A program made the position numbers and the translations under genes. Source: JAHBNG01 sp039028975 (GTDB taxonomy: Bacteria; Chloroflexota; Anaerolineae; Caldilineales; Caldilineaceae). From it: DNA of 37,033 bases. Shown here piece by piece: positions 35,184-37,033 of this stretch. Every line of letters begins with the position of its first letter. The stretch's first letter is position 1. The notes under the pieces are model-generated. The model ran no database searches, had not been told where the DNA came from, and saw only the letters and a list, made by a program, of their open reading frames with translations. The stretch spans positions 1 through 37,033 of the forward strand of contig JBCCHB010000157.1 of assembly GCA_039028975.1 (NCBI GenBank), read 5' to 3'.

Positions 35184-35945
35184 ATGAGAATAAATACCGT
35201 TCGACAAAAAGTACGTGATGGTAAGCCGACTATCGGCACATTCATGGGGCTCGGTAGTCCAAACGTTGCCGAACTGCTGGCCCACGCTGGTTTTGACTGG
35301 TTGGTGATCGAGACTGAACACAATGCCTTGGATGTGGCCCAAGTTGAGCATATGTTGATGGCCATGAACGGCACAGAGACCATTCCTCTTGTGCGTGTGC
35401 CATCGTCAGATCAGGTCTTTATCCAGCGGGCCTTGGATATTGGCGGGATGGGGATCGTTGTGCCTATGGTAAAGACGGCTGCAGAGGCCCAAACCATTGT
35501 GCGAGCCACCCGCTATCCATCCCAGGGTACGCGCAGCTTTGGCGCCTTGCGTGCCTCCAATTACACTCATGATTATGAGACATATTTCAACCAGGCCAAC
35601 GACAATATTTTGGTTGTCCTGATCGTTGAGACTCGCGAGGCAGTCGAAAATCTGGACGCTATCGCTGCGGTCCCTGGCGTTGATGTGCTCTTTTTTGGCA
35701 TGTTTGATCTCTGTCTCGCCTACGGACTGAATCCATTTGAGATGCCCTTTCCAGAGATCGATGCCATCGTTGAGCGGGCGATAGCAATTAGCCAGCAAAC
35801 TGACGTCGCAGTTGGCTTTGGTGCCAGCACACCAGAGGAGCAACAGCAGCGGGCAAAACAGGGGATAACCTTTTTGAGCTATGGCACAGACTACAATTTG
35901 CTTGTCGAAGCCGCTCAGAACGGAATTCAAGCCTTTAAGGAATGA
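35184..35945 (+). CDS. HpcH/HpaI-family aldolase
   Basis: A 253-aa class II (metal-dependent) aldolase of the 2,4-dihydroxyhept-2-ene-1,7-dioate / 2-keto-3-deoxy-sugar-acid group. Visible functional residues are H46 (IETEHNALD), R71 (PLVRVPSSD), metal ligand E149 (LIVETREAVENLDAI) and D175 in FFGMFDLC, where the family more often has GPNDLS. It cleaves a 2-oxo-4-hydroxy acid to pyruvate and an aldehyde. It is the last gene of the plus-strand operon, 15 nt after the hydroxyacid dehydrogenase. Its Shine-Dalgarno is weak (TTGGGTAG), and coupling to the upstream gene is likely. A terminator-like inverted repeat follows the stop. Confidence 0.93.
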   Translation: MRINTVRQKVRDGKPTIGTFMGLGSPNVAELLAHAGFDWLVIETEHNALDVAQVEHMLMAMNGTETIPLVRVPSSDQVFIQRALDIGGMGIVVPMVKTAAEAQTIVRATRYPSQGTRSFGALRASNYTHDYETYFNQANDNILVVLIVETREAVENLDAIAAVPGVDVLFFGMFDLCLAYGLNPFEMPFPEIDAIVERAIAISQQTDVAVGFGASTPEEQQQRAKQGITFLSYGTDYNLLVEAAQNGIQAFKE

Positions 35946-35950
35946 GTTGT

Positions 35951-36004
35951 AAATAACTTGCGCGTTTCAATCGGGTGTAGCCCCTTCAAGTGCTCAAGTT
36001 ATTT
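35951..36004. terminator. Inverted repeat between convergent genes
   Basis: AAATAACTTG (35951-35960) pairs perfectly with CAAGTTATTT (35995-36004) with a 34-nt spacer. Further AATAACT motifs lie beside it. It sits between the stops of the aldolase and the convergent SDR gene and could serve as a bidirectional terminator, although the long loop and the lack of a GC-rich stem make it atypical. Confidence 0.4.
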
Positions 36005-36047
36005 AATTCCCGTTCCTAAAAGAATAACTCAACGATCGGCATTATGA

Positions 36048-36806
36048 TCACCCGCGCCCGACGTAAGGCATCTTTGTCGCCATGATTGTCATGAACAGGA
36101 TATTGGCGTCAAGGGGCAGATTTGCCATATGTACAACGGCTCGTGCAATATCATCAGTGGCCATTCTTGGTTCAACTTCCATGCTGCCATTTGGCTGGGG
36201 CCTCTCCATTGTCATACCTTCATCTGGATTGATTGATGCGTTTCCAATATCGATCTGTCCACAGGCAATATCGTACTTGCGTCCATCCAGAGAGGTTGCT
36301 TTGGTGAGTCCCGTTAGTGCATGTTTGGTGGCCGCATAGGGGGCCGAGTTAACGCGCGGCACGTGTGCGGATACAGAACCATTGTTGATGATACGCCCGC
36401 CCCTCGGGTCCTGACTCTTCATCATCCTGAACGCCTCCTGGGTGCATAGAAAGGTTCCGGTCAGATTGGTATCGACCACGGCCGACCAATCTTCGAAGGT
36501 CAATTCCTCCAGAGGGACGCCGGGCGCGCCTATCCCTGCGTTGTTAAACAATAGATCAAGCCGACCAAATGCCTCTTTAGTTTTGGTAAACAAGTTCTTT
36601 ACGGCTGTGGGATCTCTAACATCTGTGGGCACGATCAGGGTCTGGGCGCTTGCTATGCCGGCCTCCGCAACAGTGGATTGCAGCGCATCTAAACGCCGTC
36701 CCGCGAGGGTGACACAATAGCCTTCCTGCAAAAGAGCGATGGCTGTTCGCATCCCAACGTTTGATCCTGCTCCTGTGACGATTGCTACTTTTGTATCTGA
36801 ACTCAA
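36048..36806 (-). CDS. Short-chain dehydrogenase/reductase (SDR)
   Basis: A 252-aa classical SDR. The cofactor motif is T11-G-A-G-S-N-V-G18, with N88-N-A-G91, catalytic S144 and Y157-x-x-x-K161 (YAATK). The start codon is TTG at 36806, supported by a full AGGAGG eight bases upstream and by the normal beginning KVAIVTGAG. After the active site it has CGQIDIGNA where the family usually has a PG motif. It oxidises or reduces a secondary alcohol/ketone with NAD(P). It converges on the dehydrogenase/aldolase operon and may belong to the same catabolic region, but it has its own upstream region (36807-37033), in which no clear promoter was found. Confidence 0.93.
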   Translation of the reverse strand: MSSDTKVAIVTGAGSNVGMRTAIALLQEGYCVTLAGRRLDALQSTVAEAGIASAQTLIVPTDVRDPTAVKNLFTKTKEAFGRLDLLFNNAGIGAPGVPLEELTFEDWSAVVDTNLTGTFLCTQEAFRMMKSQDPRGGRIINNGSVSAHVPRVNSAPYAATKHALTGLTKATSLDGRKYDIACGQIDIGNASINPDEGMTMERPQPNGSMEVEPRMATDDIARAVVHMANLPLDANILFMTIMATKMPYVGRG

Positions 36807-36985
36807 CTTGGGTGCCTCCTAACGAGTATTGCAGACGGGTAGATAATATAGGGCGACTTTGATAGCCGAACACTCTCCTTGCCATAGTTTACTCTCACCC
36901 CCATTCAGAGAAAAGTAGAAAAATGGAGGCGAGTTGCCAAAATAAAATGAAATCAGGCGTAAAGGGTGAAAGTGTTAGGAGGTGT

Positions 36986-37033
36986 TTGCTCCATAACGTG
37001 TTGATAAATAAGCCAATCCCAGCCAATGCGGAA
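36986..37033 (+). CDS. Possible start of a plus-strand gene (cut by window end)
   Basis: AGGAGG at 36977-36982 is followed 3 nt later by a TTG, and in the same frame a GTG lies at 36998. The frame stays open for 16 codons to the window end (LLHNVLINKPIPANAE). The Shine-Dalgarno is strong but the spacing is short for the TTG and long for the GTG. The product cannot be recognised. Confidence 0.2.
   Translation, partial: MLHNVLINKPIPANAE

Overview
The window looks like a piece of a Chloroflexota (Anaerolineae/Caldilineae-like) chromosome. The main signs are a very large secreted multidomain protein with a Pro/Ser/Thr 'TPTETATPT' linker and a C-terminal YLPFIAR ending, an SH3/TolB-propeller membrane-anchored protein, many GTG/TTG starts, short heptamer repeats, and sugar-acid/amide catabolic clusters. 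This assignment is an inference from protein style, not from a marker gene.

Layout. 1-1147 (minus) is a response regulator followed by the start of its sensor kinase. 1586-3721 (plus) is a divergent membrane-anchored SH3/WD40-like protein, bracketed by two copies of a 41-nt element. 3722-8133 is a scar-rich accessory region: a tyrosine recombinase pseudogene with an in-frame stop, a 99-bp MITE-like element with 16-bp inverted ends, a GC-rich island carrying one intact gene, an IS4-type transposase remnant, and the 3' half of a phosphotriesterase-like gene. The intact gene is the most unusual in the window: a 731-aa fusion of an LtrA membrane domain (with an inserted EF-hand-like loop) to a KirBac-type potassium channel.

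8134-17878 (minus) carries a zinc-free MDR oxidoreductase, a fused HyuA-HyuB hydantoinase/oxoprolinase-type protein (1279 aa), a small predicted lipoprotein, two paralogous amidohydrolases and an aldo/keto reductase. The amidohydrolase-AKR-amidohydrolase trio is closely packed and probably co-transcribed; with the hydantoinase it suggests breakdown of a cyclic amide/ureide-like compound (inference). Both amidohydrolases lack the second His of the usual N-terminal HxH metal motif.

18163-31791 (plus) is a single giant gene of 4542 codons: N-terminal membrane segments, calcium-binding DxDxDG repeats, a central membrane-like patch, five LamG/concanavalin-like segments, Ig-like domains, five tandem cadherin-like 'ANDxD' domains, a Ser/Thr/Pro linker and a C-terminal repeat domain. 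It is probably a cell-surface adhesin or carbohydrate-binding protein. A perfect 7-nt-period repeat tract lies inside its coding sequence.

32104-35945 (plus) is a compact operon of two Gfo/Idh/MocA dehydrogenases, a D-2-hydroxyacid dehydrogenase and an HpcH/HpaI aldolase, behind a plausible promoter. It fits oxidation of a sugar or polyol to an acid and retro-aldol cleavage (inference). A convergent SDR dehydrogenase with a TTG start follows. No rRNA, tRNA or CRISPR array was seen.
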